A DNA stretch of 64,000 bases from assembly GCF_003260275.1 (NCBI RefSeq), contig NZ_QJHB01000004.1:62001-126000 (forward strand), written 5' to 3'. Positions within the stretch are counted from its first letter, which is position 1, and each line of letters opens with the position of its first letter. Origin of the DNA: Homoserinimonas sp. OAct 916 (GTDB taxonomy: Bacteria; Actinomycetota; Actinomycetes; Actinomycetales; Microbacteriaceae). Below, in pieces: positions 36,001 through 47,495 of the stretch. A program made the translations under genes and the position numbers. The notes under the pieces were generated by a model. The model did not search any database. It had not been told where the DNA came from and saw only the letters and a list, made by a program, of their open reading frames with translations.

Positions 36001-36042
36001 CAGGCCAGACCGTGGACCGGTGAGAAGCTCCCGCCAATGCAT
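30052..36042 (-). CDS. Giant surface protein with Ig-like and fibronectin type III repeats
   Basis: The 1996-residue protein has one N-terminal transmembrane or signal-anchor helix (about 17-35), a beta-propeller-like domain (about 40-400: repeated IWAL, VWTL and similar strands), and many Ig-like repeats typical of Big_9/cadherin-like modules: AEPDTFGVRAGQLVLLPVLL and QDDAITVRAGAQVDIPVLGN near 415 and 835. Fibronectin type III-like domains follow (about 1510-1800). The tail has a Pro-rich PEPNPSPGPDPQPEPEPE stretch. No LPXTG sorting signal is seen, so anchoring is by the N-terminal helix. It starts one base into the kinase stop (TGATG). Role: probable envelope adhesin or scaffold, transcribed with the kinase. 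Confidence 0.8.
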   Translation of the reverse strand: MHWRELLTGPRSGLVKGAAVTAVVALLAGVAVTSNGFDVAQTPVNDSSIWALQSGDGNRYGRINTDLAELDTIKTVRNPSGLVQTPSGVLLFAQNNEKIVDVSPAAPRDFGDDSSEYESTPAGSRVVVASDTHIAYLTASGGVYTATIENGAAGTVTAIDPYAADVVAEGEERRLYRSDAIAITDAGVLYSYSSATGEVARFDVDTARMLGADPVSAGPEGAGVQLTVVGESWALSTKAGDTLWLPGREPVDTGLTESAVLQKPTAAGEAVFIADDTGLVSFALADGERQRLAGQDGTLLGIPAVPTLSGADLFAAWLPVDGTAGTLWSSTAGIRELDFGDGSPSVDPVPVFQRAGARMILNDTQNGWVWTLPDGQLVPSSQDWGLTTQEEETVQAEVEEATEVVDPKPPIAEPDTFGVRAGQLVLLPVLLNDHDPNKDVLTILESQVAGLPTEFGTATVTEQSQMIAVHVAADATGTASFRYAVTDGTRDDGLNSAPAEVTLTVQPDNVNTAPVWCGVDGCLHEWPSPEVAPGATVTVPVLPGWVDPESDPLFVESVKLRGGVGTVSTTPEGLVVYQHPDAQGPAATVPIAVRVSDVRGASTEKILTIHVTPTPRLQVTPFAQVTTVGERVTVDPAAHIQGATGAVRLTSATVPTGMDAATVVINQGATFDFSATRPGNYPVSFTIADEAGETVSLARVTVLPADSGQLTTSPVTVFVRPRVDTSVNVFTAVSNPSGRVLLLSEALAQPATGATLDVDVVGQNLLRVRGTTATEQPGKLGEVHYVVSDGTGEQANSARGIATVYLLPPSVPLPPIAQDDAITVRAGAQVDIPVLGNDVAPDGNVIVLNPKSVVNPSGSGLAFASGSSVRYLAGTEPGTFSLRYSVYVQGAPGLTDTATVTIEVLPDGENRAPQPSTLTGRVIAGETIRIPFDSFGVDPDGDSVVLDRVLDQPKSGNASISSTGTAITYRSVKGFKGAVEFEYRVRDSGGETGTARVRIGVLDAQSDPSPITFSDYVEVQAGVDNKVVVRPQANDIDPSGGPLRLTRVSPDARAGTEEHAKLAARIGPVTDDQVTLAAGKEPGLSTFTYEVTSDTGDTGIGLIVVKAVRASVPDFPVVTDTRLSLDDRAQFPAGIDVVTGKVSWASGDVSTLKLSLWDETADATVSGWTISGQAPDDGLLLPFALTGTNFQGDEVTTYGFLRIPAKKDIILALQEGDITQKVKENERVSFDMADLISVPAGEQLELDAQAITTAGQRTDAQCVVESGTIATYIAGAGAPWTDSCTVPARILGQEAFTFLAVPIAVEPPEPQPELRPGSLTVSPAAGPTTYDLGRMVIWEGEADPAALSFATTFDGDQFTVSQDGASLTVEAGDTASPGRENTVTVSLPSHPDTPAGLLILKVGPAPSELPKGGTVSRECSQATGSSCVIEVIGAPGEVNLYESTPLVLAGVQADSTCPGVSFRVADSRSVTASWTAGTPGGQCQSSFQVTDAQGRVSAGERNGQVTLDLQSFPAAPDSVQQIGYGDGTVTLSVNAGQAANAYPALTGFTLTRDGARVGSCDAQGTCGEISGLTNGDKGRYEARAVNSVGESAAARSTTAWSYALPGMGAVTAKPVFTRDVTTGSIGAVEVAIENTDRSTRAYLVNDREYRAESGRSTVVQLSLEVGDQSVSVLPVSANEKPPLAGPDAQARVTGVTVAGAPTVTAGEMRATNDSITLTAEGSANYSSRAPETVFIAYRGARPSCRIDSSGGNLTTTAANASRSGTITGLDNFSTYSVLVCYTNGFGLAQADAGEILTWDKAQVAVPTGLQYQVASNGEKHTVVPVTVKKRDLPRGFFFDSGYDDVWGADINYRGRYCLNDYPDRCGDWAEVSPADPARAWQVQVTGRTVVCPAPGSPLLLSMTGDGLDSANRTVSKFWAKHLVPVVEPEPNPSPGPDPQPEPEPEYEWREYIGATVPADALAVREVTWAYDWSGSPQTSGFEGRTGTTDQNEIPCG

Positions 36043-37181
36043 CAGAGCACCCCGGTGGCAGACAGCACACCCACCGTCGCGGTGGCGCCGATGATCACGG
36101 CCGCGCCGACCACCAGCGACAGCTTCAGGCGGCTGCCCCGGCGTTGCTCGGCGGCGTCGACGAACCGGGTGCCGTCGTCGGTGACCGAACGCACCGGGCT
36201 CCTGCCTCGACGGGGTGCCCGGCCAGAAACGACAGGCACCTCCGAGACCATGACGCCGCGCATCCGGTCGTTCTCGAAGTCAACCGGGCCACCGGCGGCC
36301 GCCCACTCCTCGACCGCGACCTCGAGAGGGGTCGGCTGGAGTCCGAGCCCCACCTGCACCTGCTGCAGCTGCTGCGCCACCATCAGCATTGTCGCCGGCC
36401 GATCGCCCGGGGCCCTGCTCATCGACTGGGCCAGCACGTGCTCCAGCGCCGGCGGCACGTCGGCACGGCCAATCGGCGTGTACCTTGCCCGCCCGATGCG
36501 CTGCTTCAGCTGTTCGGTGGTGGTTCGTCTGCCGTCGGGCGTCTCGAACGGGGTGCGCCCGGCCAGCAGCGAGTAGATGGTGGCGGCGAACGCCCACACC
36601 TCCGTCTGGATGGTGCCGGTCGTGGTCTCCTGGATCACCTCGGGGGCGCTCCAGGGCACCGACATGGCGAACAGCTGCTCGGGGTCGGAGCCGGCCAAGG
36701 AGCTGGCTATTCCGAAGTCGGCGAGCACCGGCGCGCCGAACGAGGTGGTGAGAATGTTCGACGGCTTGAGGTCACGATGCAGCACCCCCGAGCGATGTGC
36801 GGTCTCCAGGGCACAGGCCACCTTGACCGCGGTGTTCAGGATCTCTGCGACCGGAATCTGTTCCCGGCGGTAGCGGGAGCCCGGTGAGGTGGGGCAGTAC
36901 TCCATCACCAGGTAGGGGCGCCCGTCGGCCGAGATGCTGGCGTCGTAGACGGTGAGGATCGCCGGATGCGAGCTCAACCGGGCCATCACATCGGCCTCGG
37001 CGTTGAACATGCGCAACACCTGGCCGTCAACGACATCCTGCAGCAGCACTTTGACCGCCACCGAGCGCTTGGGCATGTTCTGCTCGAACAGAAACACGTC
37101 GGCGAAGCCGCCGGCACCGAGGGGCCGGATATAGCTGTATCCGGAGAGCACCGGCGGCGCTGTAGGGAGCCGACTCGCCAA
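36042..37181 (-). CDS. PknB-type Ser/Thr protein kinase, membrane-anchored
   Basis: The 379-residue protein has a kinase domain (about 12-275): Gly loop LGAGGFADV, VAVKVL (catalytic Lys near 45), LHRDLKPSN near 134, ADFGIA near 154, and an APE-like WSAPEV. A linker with DDGTRFVDA follows and one C-terminal transmembrane helix (about 350-373). No PASTA repeats follow the helix, unlike PknB; the outer part is only a few residues. A TTG start at 37181 with GGGGGAG upstream is chosen. It heads the operon that includes FHA, PP2C, MoxR and Thr-repeat proteins and is the likely kinase for these Thr motifs. Confidence 0.92.
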   Translation of the reverse strand: MASRLPTAPPVLSGYSYIRPLGAGGFADVFLFEQNMPKRSVAVKVLLQDVVDGQVLRMFNAEADVMARLSSHPAILTVYDASISADGRPYLVMEYCPTSPGSRYRREQIPVAEILNTAVKVACALETAHRSGVLHRDLKPSNILTTSFGAPVLADFGIASSLAGSDPEQLFAMSVPWSAPEVIQETTTGTIQTEVWAFAATIYSLLAGRTPFETPDGRRTTTEQLKQRIGRARYTPIGRADVPPALEHVLAQSMSRAPGDRPATMLMVAQQLQQVQVGLGLQPTPLEVAVEEWAAAGGPVDFENDRMRGVMVSEVPVVSGRAPRRGRSPVRSVTDDGTRFVDAAEQRRGSRLKLSLVVGAAVIIGATATVGVLSATGVL

Positions 37182-37457
37182 TCCACTCCCCCGATTTTCC
37201 CGAATGCACCCTGTCGATGCCTGTTGCGTGGTTCCTTCGACGTGGTGCCGCGTCCCCGATCAGAACGGTGCCGAAAGACTGCGGTGCCGACCCGCAGTAA
37301 ACCAACCAAGTATATGGGGATTGGGGTAAAGCATCCCTGTGAAGTGCGTCAGAATGCGCTTCGTGGGCAGCAGGAAGAGCGTCGGGACGCCCCTCATCCG
37401 TGTGGCGCGTCCGGCCCGCGGCGCGGGCGCCCCTCACGGAGAAGAATGCGGCGGAGG
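37182..37457. promoter_or_regulatory. Kinase operon upstream region
   Basis: This 276-base region lies between the kinase and the next upstream gene on the same strand. On the minus strand TATACT at 37309-37314 could be a -10 for the kinase operon; no good -35 was found. A GC-rich hairpin (CCCGC/GCGGG arms near 37413-37428, within CCGTG/CACGG arms) could terminate the gene starting at 38219. Confidence 0.35.
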
Positions 37458-38219
37458 TCAGTTCCAGATGTTGCCGATGATGTGGTGGGTGTAGCCGTCC
37501 GGGCCCATATTGCCGTACCCCGTGGCGAGCCAGATGTCGTCACGCAGAAAGTGGGATTCCCCGTACATGCCCTCTTCGTGCTTGTTCTCCATCACGCAGC
37601 GCACACCGCTCAGTTCCTCGTAGCAATTCTGACCGAGGGCTTTGAGCCGGGCCGTGACCGCTGCGGCCGTTGTCACGTCGACTTGCACCACGTTGGTGTT
37701 GATGCCGGCCTCACCGCCACCGGAGGGCTTGGCGAAGACACAGGTGATGTGCTTGTTGTTCTCGATGACCTGTTTCAACTGATCATCGGCCGTGCCGTAA
37801 TTCGGAGGGGTCTCCGGATCCAGAACCCATGGCGGATTGATCTCGTACCGAGGCATCTCGTCGAGCATGCTCTGGTCGAAGAGATCCTCACAGGCCGCGG
37901 GGAACACCACGCCGACCGCTGGCGGCGCTGTCGTGGGCGCGGTGGTGGGCTCTGTTGTCGGTTCCGTGGTCGCATCGGGCTGCGGGGTCTGGCTGGCAGC
38001 GCCGGTCTCGGCGCTCGGAGCCGGCGAATCGCTGGGGCCGGCCGCGCCCGGTTCTGCACCGGCGCCGCTCAGCATCAAATACAGGATGACCGCCCCGGCG
38101 CCCACCAGTGCGGCGAGAATAATCCAGAGCGCGGTGAGTGAGCGTTTCTTCTGCTCGGCGGGCGGTGGTTGGGCGTTCGGTGCTCCTCCGGCGGGCGGGC
38201 GTGCGAATTCTCCGGTCAT
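37458..38219 (-). CDS. Membrane-anchored extracytoplasmic protein, unknown
   Basis: The 253-residue protein has a Pro-rich cytoplasmic start, one transmembrane helix (about 29-52), a Pro/Thr/Ser/Ala linker with TTEPTTEPTTAPTT repeats (about 55-100), and a soluble outer domain with four Cys (near 110, 160, 199 and 206) that may form disulfides. No family is recognised. GAGGGG eight bases before the ATG supports the start. It may belong to the kinase/envelope group by position only. Confidence 0.6.
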   Translation of the reverse strand: MTGEFARPPAGGAPNAQPPPAEQKKRSLTALWIILAALVGAGAVILYLMLSGAGAEPGAAGPSDSPAPSAETGAASQTPQPDATTEPTTEPTTAPTTAPPAVGVVFPAACEDLFDQSMLDEMPRYEINPPWVLDPETPPNYGTADDQLKQVIENNKHITCVFAKPSGGGEAGINTNVVQVDVTTAAAVTARLKALGQNCYEELSGVRCVMENKHEEGMYGESHFLRDDIWLATGYGNMGPDGYTHHIIGNIWN

Positions 38220-38330
38220 CAGTAGTTCCCCTCAGTTTCGGATCATCCTAGTGCGCGCCCGCGCCCAGCGCCCGGACTTCAGCCGGAGACTGCCTCGGTC
38301 GTGACAACCGTGGAACGTGGCGCGCCCCAG

Positions 38331-38374
38331 CTGGAACACTTCGCGCCCGTCCGAACGGGCGCGAAGTGTTCCAG
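38331..38374. repeat. Perfect 20-bp inverted repeat with 4-base loop
   Basis: Arms CTGGAACACTTCGCGCCCGT (38331-38350) and its exact complement (38355-38374) are separated by CCGA. It lies between the 253-residue gene and rpoC. It may act as a terminator or a factor-binding site; no U run follows on either strand. Confidence 0.85.
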
Positions 38375-38416
38375 GTGGCGCGCAGTCCACCACCGGCGCC
38401 GTACCGGGTTAACGTC

Positions 38417-38444
38417 GAAGGCCCCGACCGAAGTCGGGGCCTTC
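38417..38444 (-). terminator. Terminator hairpin after rpoC
   Basis: A 12-bp perfect stem (GAAGGCCCCGAC pairing with GTCGGGGCCTTC) has a stable UUCG tetraloop when read on the minus strand, about 70 bases past the rpoC stop. Actinobacterial terminators often lack a U tract, as here. Confidence 0.8.
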
Positions 38445-38512
38445 ACGCTGCGTCACGGTGGAGATGTGACCTTCAGGTCACACCCTCACCGCTTGGCTGG
38501 GTTGTTCGATAC

Positions 38513-41500
38513 TCAGTTGTACGTGCCGGGCTTGAAATCCTCGGTGTACGAGTCGAGGTCGACGAACCCGAGGTTCTCCTCGCCGAACGCGCTGTCGCCA
38601 GCGAAGATCCGGTTCGGGTAGCGCTCGGCGCGCGCCTCCTCGGTGGCGTTGACGTTCACGTCGCGGTACCGGGGCAAACCGGTTCCGGCCGGGATCAACT
38701 TACCGATGATCACGTTCTCCTTGAGGCCCATCAGCGGGTCGGACTTGCCTTCCATCGCCGCCTGGGTGAGCACCCGGGTGGTCTCCTGGAACGACGCGGC
38801 ACTCAGCCACGACTCGGTCGCAAGCGACGCCTTGGTGATACCCATGACCTCCTGGCGTGCCGAAGCGGTGCGCTTGCCCTCGGTCAGGGTGGCCCGGTTG
38901 ATGTCGTTGTACTTCAACCGGTCAACCAGCTCGCCGGGCAACAGGTCGGTCTCGCCGTGGTCGACGACGGTGACCTTGCGCAGCATCTGCCGCACAATGA
39001 CCTCGATGTGCTTGTCGTGGATCGGCACACCCTGTGAGCGGTAGACACCCTGCACTCCACCGACCAGGTGCTTCTGCACAGCACGCACACCCAGAACGCG
39101 AAGAACCTCGCTCGGGGCGACGGCGCCGACGTGCAGCTGCTGTCCGGCCTCGACGTGGTCGCCGTCAGCGACCAGAAGCTGAACACGCATCAGCACCGGG
39201 TAGATGATCGGCTCATCGCCGTTGTCTGGGGTGAGGATCACCTTACGACCCTTGTCGGAGTCGTCGATGGTGATCCGTCCAGCGGCATCGGCGATGGGAG
39301 ACGCACCCTTGGGGGTACGCGCCTCGAACAGCTCCTGCACGCGCGGCAGACCCTGGGTGATGTCATCAGCAGATGCCGAACCACCGGTGTGGAAGGTACG
39401 CATCGTCAGCTGCGTTCCGGGCTCACCGATCGACTGGGCCGCAATGATGCCGACCGCTTCACCGATGTCGACCAGCTTGCCGGTCGCGAGCGAGCGGCCG
39501 TAGCAGACTGCACACACACCCACGGCCGACTCACAGGTCAGCACTGAACGCACCTTGATGTTCAACACCCGGGCGGTGACCAGGTTCTTGATGAGCACGT
39601 CGCCCACATCGTCGCCGGCAGCACCGACGACGTTGCCCTTCTCGTCGACCGCGTCAGCGGCGAGAGTGCGCGCGTACACCGAGTTCTCGACGTTGGGGTC
39701 GGGAATCACCGTGCCGGTCGCATCGACGCTCGCGATGACCGTGTCAAGCCCCTTGGTGGTGCCACAGTCGCCCTCGCGAATGATGACATCCTGCGAAACG
39801 TCGACCAGACGACGGGTCAGGTAACCCGAGTCAGCGGTACGAAGCGCCGTGTCGGCCAGACCCTTGCGGGCACCGTGCGTGGCGATGAAGTACTCGGCCA
39901 CCGACAGCCCCTCGCGGTACGAGGAGATGATCGGACGCGGGATGATCTCACCCTTCGGCGAGTTCACCAGCCCACGCATACCGGCGATGTTGCGCACCTG
40001 CAGCCAGTTACCACGAGCCCCACTCGTCACCATGCGGTTGATCGAGTTGTTCTCGGGGAAGTTCGCCTGCATGGCCTCCGCGACCTCGGTGGTCGCCTCG
40101 GTCCAGATCTTGATCAGATCTGCGCGGCGCTCCTGGTCGGTGGTCAGACCCTTGTCGAACTCGGCCTGAACCTTCGCGGCCTTCTTCTCGTAGCCGGCGA
40201 CGATCTGCTTCTTCTTCGGCGGGGTCAGGATGTCGCTGAGCGCCACCGTCACACCGGAGCGGGTCGCCCAGTGGAAACCGGCGTCCTTGATCCGGTCGAG
40301 GGTCGCAGCGACCTCCACCTTCGGGTAGCGCTCGGCGAGGTCGTTGACGATCTCCGAGATCTGGCCCTTGTCGGCGACAGCCTCCACGTAGGGGTAGTCA
40401 GCGGGCAGCGCCTCGTTGAACAGGGCGCGGCCGAGCGTGGTCTCCTTCAGCAGTCGTCCACCCTCGTAGCCCTCAGGCGCCTGGCCTGCGGCGAACACCA
40501 CGTCGTCGAGACGGATGCGAACCTTGGCGTTCAGGTCGAGCGATTTCTGGTCGAACGCGAGAATCGCCTCGGCCACCGAGGAGAATGCGCGGCCTTCGCC
40601 GGTGACACCCTCCTTCAGCGTGGTGAGGTGGTGCAGACCGATGATCATGTCCTGGGTGGGCAGGGTCACCGGGCGGCCGTCAGACGGCTTCAGGATGTTG
40701 TTCGATGCGAGCATCAGGATGCGCGCCTCGGCCTGGGCCTCGACCGACAGCGGCAGGTGAACTGCCATCTGGTCACCGTCGAAGTCGGCGTTGAACGCAG
40801 CACAGACCAACGGGTGCAGCTGGATGGCCTTACCCTCGACCAGTTGCGGCTCGAACGCCTGGATGCCCAGACGGTGCAGCGTGGGTGCGCGGTTCAACAG
40901 AACCGGGCGCTCGCGGATGATCTCCTCGAGCACATCCCACACCTGCGGGCTCGAACGCTCGACCATGCGCTTCGCGGCCTTGATGTTCTGGGCGTGGCTC
41001 AGGTCGATGAGGCGCTTGATCACGAACGGCTTGAACAGCTCCAGGGCCATCTGCTTGGGCAGACCACACTGGTGCAGCTTCAGCTGCGGACCAACGACGA
41101 TGACCGAACGGCCCGAGTAGTCCACGCGCTTTCCGAGCAGGTTCTGGCGGAACCGGCCCTGCTTGCCCTTCAGCATGTCGCTCAGTGACTTCAGCGCGCG
41201 GTTGCCGGTGCCCGTGACGGGGCGGCCGCGGCGGCCGTTGTCGAACAGTGCGTCGACGGCCTCCTGCAGCATCCGCTTCTCATTGTTGACAATGATCTCG
41301 GGGGCGCCCAGGTCGATCAGGCGGCGCAGACGGTTGTTGCGGTTGATCACGCGGCGGTACAGGTCGTTCAGGTCGGATGTCGCGAACCGGCCACCGTCGA
41401 GCTGCACCATCGGGCGCAGTTCGGGCGGGATCACCGGAACGACGTCGAGCACCATTGCGGCCGGCGAGTTGCCGGTCTGCAGGAACGAGTTGACCACGCG

Positions 41501-42424
41501 CAGACGCTTGATCGCACGGATCTTCTTCTGGCCCTTGCCCTCGGCGATCTGCACGTGCAGGTCGTCGGACTCCTCGCGCAGGTCGAAGGCCTCGAGGCGA
41601 CGCTTGATCGCCTCGGCGCCCATGAACGCCTCGAAGTAGTTGCCGTAGCGGTCGACCAGCTCGTTGAAGATGGCGTCTTCGGGCTTGAGGTCACCCACCT
41701 TGAGGGTGCGGAACTCGTCCCAGACGTGCTCGAGACGGTTGATGTCCTCGTCGTAGGACTTGCGTACCTGGTTCATCTCCTTCTCGGCGGCGTCCTTGGT
41801 GCGACGCTTCTGGTCGGCCTTGGCGCCTTCGGCCTCCAGTGCGGCGAGGTCGGCCTCGAGCTTCTCCATGCGCTTGGCAACGGCGGCGTCACGCTGGTCT
41901 CCGAGGGTCTTCAGCTCGAGCCGCAGCTCGTTCTCCAGGCCCGGGATGTCGTCGTGGCGGCCCTCTTCATCGATCTCGATGACCATGTAGGCGGCGAAGT
42001 AGATGACCTTCTCCAGGTCTTTCGGCGCCATGTCGAGCAGGTAGCCGAGCCTCGAGGGCACACCCTTGAAGTACCAGATGTGCGTGACCGGGGCGGCCAA
42101 TTCGATGTGACCCATGCGCTCACGACGCACCGAGGACTTGGTGACCTCGACGCCGCAACGCTCACAGACGATGCCCTTGAAGCGCACGCGCTTGTACTTG
42201 CCACAGGAGCATTCCCAGTCCCGGGAGGGCCCGAAGATCTGCTCACCGAAGAGGCCGTCCTTCTCTGGCTTCAGGGTGCGGTAGTTGATGGTCTCGGGCT
42301 TCTTGACCTCACCGTGTGACCAGCGACGAATGTCGTCGGCGGTCGCGAGACCGATGCGCAGCTCGTCAAAAGTTGTTACGTCGAGCAATTTTCCTTCTCT
42401 CTTGGAAGTCTCTGAAATCGTCAC
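38513..42424 (-). CDS. rpoC: RNA polymerase beta' subunit
   Basis: The 1303-residue protein has an N-terminal zinc motif ([20 protein letters not shown]), the DFDGDQ catalytic loop ([14 protein letters not shown] near 545), and later the bridge/trigger-helix regions. A GTG start at 42424 with AGGAG upstream adds about 14 residues before the [19 protein letters not shown] that aligns with the start of other actinobacterial RpoC. Its length is about right for an actinobacterial beta' subunit. It is cotranscribed with rpoB, eight bases upstream. Confidence 0.98.
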   Translation of the reverse strand: MTISETSKREGKLLDVTTFDELRIGLATADDIRRWSHGEVKKPETINYRTLKPEKDGLFGEQIFGPSRDWECSCGKYKRVRFKGIVCERCGVEVTKSSVRRERMGHIELAAPVTHIWYFKGVPSRLGYLLDMAPKDLEKVIYFAAYMVIEIDEEGRHDDIPGLENELRLELKTLGDQRDAAVAKRMEKLEADLAALEAEGAKADQKRRTKDAAEKEMNQVRKSYDEDINRLEHVWDEFRTLKVGDLKPEDAIFNELVDRYGNYFEAFMGAEAIKRRLEAFDLREESDDLHVQIAEGKGQKKIRAIKRLRVVNSFLQTGNSPAAMVLDVVPVIPPELRPMVQLDGGRFATSDLNDLYRRVINRNNRLRRLIDLGAPEIIVNNEKRMLQEAVDALFDNGRRGRPVTGTGNRALKSLSDMLKGKQGRFRQNLLGKRVDYSGRSVIVVGPQLKLHQCGLPKQMALELFKPFVIKRLIDLSHAQNIKAAKRMVERSSPQVWDVLEEIIRERPVLLNRAPTLHRLGIQAFEPQLVEGKAIQLHPLVCAAFNADFDGDQMAVHLPLSVEAQAEARILMLASNNILKPSDGRPVTLPTQDMIIGLHHLTTLKEGVTGEGRAFSSVAEAILAFDQKSLDLNAKVRIRLDDVVFAAGQAPEGYEGGRLLKETTLGRALFNEALPADYPYVEAVADKGQISEIVNDLAERYPKVEVAATLDRIKDAGFHWATRSGVTVALSDILTPPKKKQIVAGYEKKAAKVQAEFDKGLTTDQERRADLIKIWTEATTEVAEAMQANFPENNSINRMVTSGARGNWLQVRNIAGMRGLVNSPKGEIIPRPIISSYREGLSVAEYFIATHGARKGLADTALRTADSGYLTRRLVDVSQDVIIREGDCGTTKGLDTVIASVDATGTVIPDPNVENSVYARTLAADAVDEKGNVVGAAGDDVGDVLIKNLVTARVLNIKVRSVLTCESAVGVCAVCYGRSLATGKLVDIGEAVGIIAAQSIGEPGTQLTMRTFHTGGSASADDITQGLPRVQELFEARTPKGASPIADAAGRITIDDSDKGRKVILTPDNGDEPIIYPVLMRVQLLVADGDHVEAGQQLHVGAVAPSEVLRVLGVRAVQKHLVGGVQGVYRSQGVPIHDKHIEVIVRQMLRKVTVVDHGETDLLPGELVDRLKYNDINRATLTEGKRTASARQEVMGITKASLATESWLSAASFQETTRVLTQAAMEGKSDPLMGLKENVIIGKLIPAGTGLPRYRDVNVNATEEARAERYPNRIFAGDSAFGEENLGFVDLDSYTEDFKPGTYN

Positions 42425-42432
42425 GGTGTCTC

Positions 42433-45927
<3,495 letters not shown>

Positions 45928-46178
45928 GGAAATAACCTCCGCGGGCCCCGACGGGCCCATTACTGGTCGGTGTGATGGGTGTGATCATGAAAGTGGTACA
46001 GATCCTTGAAGGATCGACCGCACTGCCCAATTCCCGCGCGTGCACGTCGAACTGCACTTCTTTTCTGCTGGTCAGCCACCGTTCAGGCAACACGAAAAGC
46101 TCGAAGTACAATCTCCAGGGCACGCACAAGCCGACCGCAATATGAAGGCACACAAAGTTTTGGGGAGCGCAAAGAACT

Positions 46179-46208
46179 ACTATATGCCTCACAGGGCGCG
46201 CCTGTCCA
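46179..46208 (-). promoter_or_regulatory. Candidate rpoBC promoter
   Basis: On the minus strand, -35 TGGACA (46203-46208) and -10 TATAGT (46179-46184) are separated by 18 bases. Transcription would start near 46172, giving a leader of about 245 bases. Confidence 0.5.
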
Positions 46209-46277
46209 CCCCCAATCTTGACCAAGGGTGTTTTCTCAGGTATAACCTCGCGTGCCACTGTGCACGTGGGCTCCATT

Positions 46278-46307
46278 CTCTCACGTAGATCCCTCTCACG
46301 TAGATCC
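46278..46307. repeat. Direct 15-bp tandem repeat upstream of rpoB
   Basis: Two perfect copies of CTCTCACGTAGATCC lie upstream of the candidate rpoB promoter on the minus strand, followed by a partial third CTCTTCAC. It could be a binding site for an activator. Confidence 0.75.
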
Positions 46308-46350
46308 CTCTTCACAAGTGCCCCCTCTCATAAATCTCCAAATCCTTGGC

Positions 46351-46415
46351 GAGGGGTCACGATCGGCGCCACGAGCAGCCTTTCCGGCTGCGCCAGACGC
46401 ATATCGTGACCCCTC
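46351..46415. repeat. 65-bp inverted-repeat element, copy 1
   Basis: Arms GAGGGGTCACGAT and ATCGTGACCCCTC are perfectly complementary (13 bp). It is the same length as copies 2 and 3, with conserved inner bases (GGCGCCA near the left, GCCAGACGC near the right). An inner hairpin CAGCC/GGCTG sits in the centre. It lies just before the AbiEi/DUF559-like gene. Confidence 0.85.
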
Positions 46416-46484
46416 AACAATGGGCCAAGGTGGCGTGTGGATAACTTCTGCGTGCGAGACGGGAAACTGGGCATCCTGTGCTGT

Positions 46485-47393
46485 ATGGGAAAGCGCGTTC
46501 ACCTGCCCGACCACTTGTCATCGGCACCATTTCTGCTGAGCGAGGGAATGGCATCCGGTCTGACCGTGGGCCGCATGCGCGGCGGTGATCTGAGCCGCCC
46601 TTATTCAGGGGTGCGGGTACCCCAACCCGGCCCGACGCCTCTCACGTTGCGACAACTCGCATTCACCCAACAGTTGCGGATGCCCGAGACGTGGTTCTTC
46701 AGTCATGTGACGGCGGCCGCGCTCTGGGGCGCGCCGCTGCCGGCGCACCACGAACGGTCGTCGATGCTGCATGTGGCGAGCCGGGCACCCGTGCGAGCAC
46801 CGCGAAGCACGGGAGTGCGCGGTCACAAATTGCACGTGGATGACGGCGATGTGCACAGCGTGGATGGGTTGAGGGTAACCGGCCCAGAGCGCACGTGGCT
46901 CGACCTCGGCACCGTGCTGGCTCTGCCCGATCTGGTTGCCGTGGGTGACTTCCTGATTCGGCGGCGGCAGCCGTTGACGAGCCGAACCACGCTCGAGACC
47001 GCTCTCGGCAGATACCGAACCCGCCGCGGTGTTTCGAACCTGCGCGTCGCGATCGAGCTGCTCGACCCGAACTCGGAGTCTCGCAAGGAGACCCAACTGC
47101 GCGTGATCGCGGTGACCGGGGGAATCGACGGGATCCCCGCCAATCTCGCCATCACTACACGCAGCGGTTCTCGCTATCGTGCCGATCTCGCAATTCCGGG
47201 CTCCCGGGTGATCCTGGAATACCAGAGCGATTATCACGCCGAGCTCGATCAAGTGCGGCGCGATATGACCCGGCGGTCCAGACTCGAGGCCGATGGCTGG
47301 TTCGTGATGTACATCAATGCGGACGACCTGCGAGACCCGGTGGAGCTGGTGCAACGCATCCGAACCGTGGCTGCCTCACGCCAACGGCGCTGA
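46485..47393 (+). CDS. AbiEi/DUF559-like protein (possible nuclease fold)
   Basis: The 302-residue protein starts MGKRVHLPDHLSSAPFLLSE, with an N-terminal region resembling the winged-helix domains of AbiEi-like proteins, a middle strand-rich part, and a C-terminal region with a restriction-endonuclease-like pattern: RYRADLAIPGSRVILEYQSD (D and E/Q in the metal-site order) and WFVMYINADDL. These resemble DUF559/Vsr-type folds. The start is uncertain: an in-frame ATG at 46437 is possible, but the family usually begins at the later ATG. The gene is bracketed by copies 1 and 2 of the 65-bp element, with copy 2 beginning at its stop codon. Confidence 0.65.
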   Translation: MGKRVHLPDHLSSAPFLLSEGMASGLTVGRMRGGDLSRPYSGVRVPQPGPTPLTLRQLAFTQQLRMPETWFFSHVTAAALWGAPLPAHHERSSMLHVASRAPVRAPRSTGVRGHKLHVDDGDVHSVDGLRVTGPERTWLDLGTVLALPDLVAVGDFLIRRRQPLTSRTTLETALGRYRTRRGVSNLRVAIELLDPNSESRKETQLRVIAVTGGIDGIPANLAITTRSGSRYRADLAIPGSRVILEYQSDYHAELDQVRRDMTRRSRLEADGWFVMYINADDLRDPVELVQRIRTVAASRQRR

Positions 47394-47456
47394 GGGGTCA
47401 CGATCGACACCAGAACACGCCAAAACGGTCGGATTCAATGCGGATCTTGACCCCTC
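47392..47456. repeat. 65-bp inverted-repeat element, copy 2
   Basis: Starts GAGGGGTCACGATCG within the stop codon of the AbiEi/DUF559-like gene and ends GATCTTGACCCCTC. Arms pair over 9 bp, then 4 bp after one mismatch. The middle CCAGAAC and CCAAAAC match copy 3. Confidence 0.85.
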
Positions 47457-47495
47457 AGCGCACCGTGGTCGGGGCGGGAGCAGTAGGGTCTAAGG

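Larger units (their letters stand above)
45928..46484. other. rpoB leader and divergent intergenic region
   Basis: This 557-base region has a 15-bp palindrome (GATCCTT/AAGGATC, 46001-46015), the rpoB promoter candidate (46179-46208), a direct 15-bp repeat (CTCTCACGTAGATCC, 46278-46307) and the first 65-bp element (46351-46415). The rpoBC transcript leader would be about 245 bases. Confidence 0.6.

Noticed and set aside
45928-45960. Longer rpoB start at the upstream ATG
   Set aside because: The TTG at 45927 has GGAGG eight bases upstream and matches other actinobacterial RpoB starts; the longer form has no ribosome site.
46351-47456. Insertion sequence bounded by the 65-bp elements
   Set aside because: The enclosed gene has no transposase motifs and no target duplication is evident; the repeats are inverted-repeat elements in their own right.
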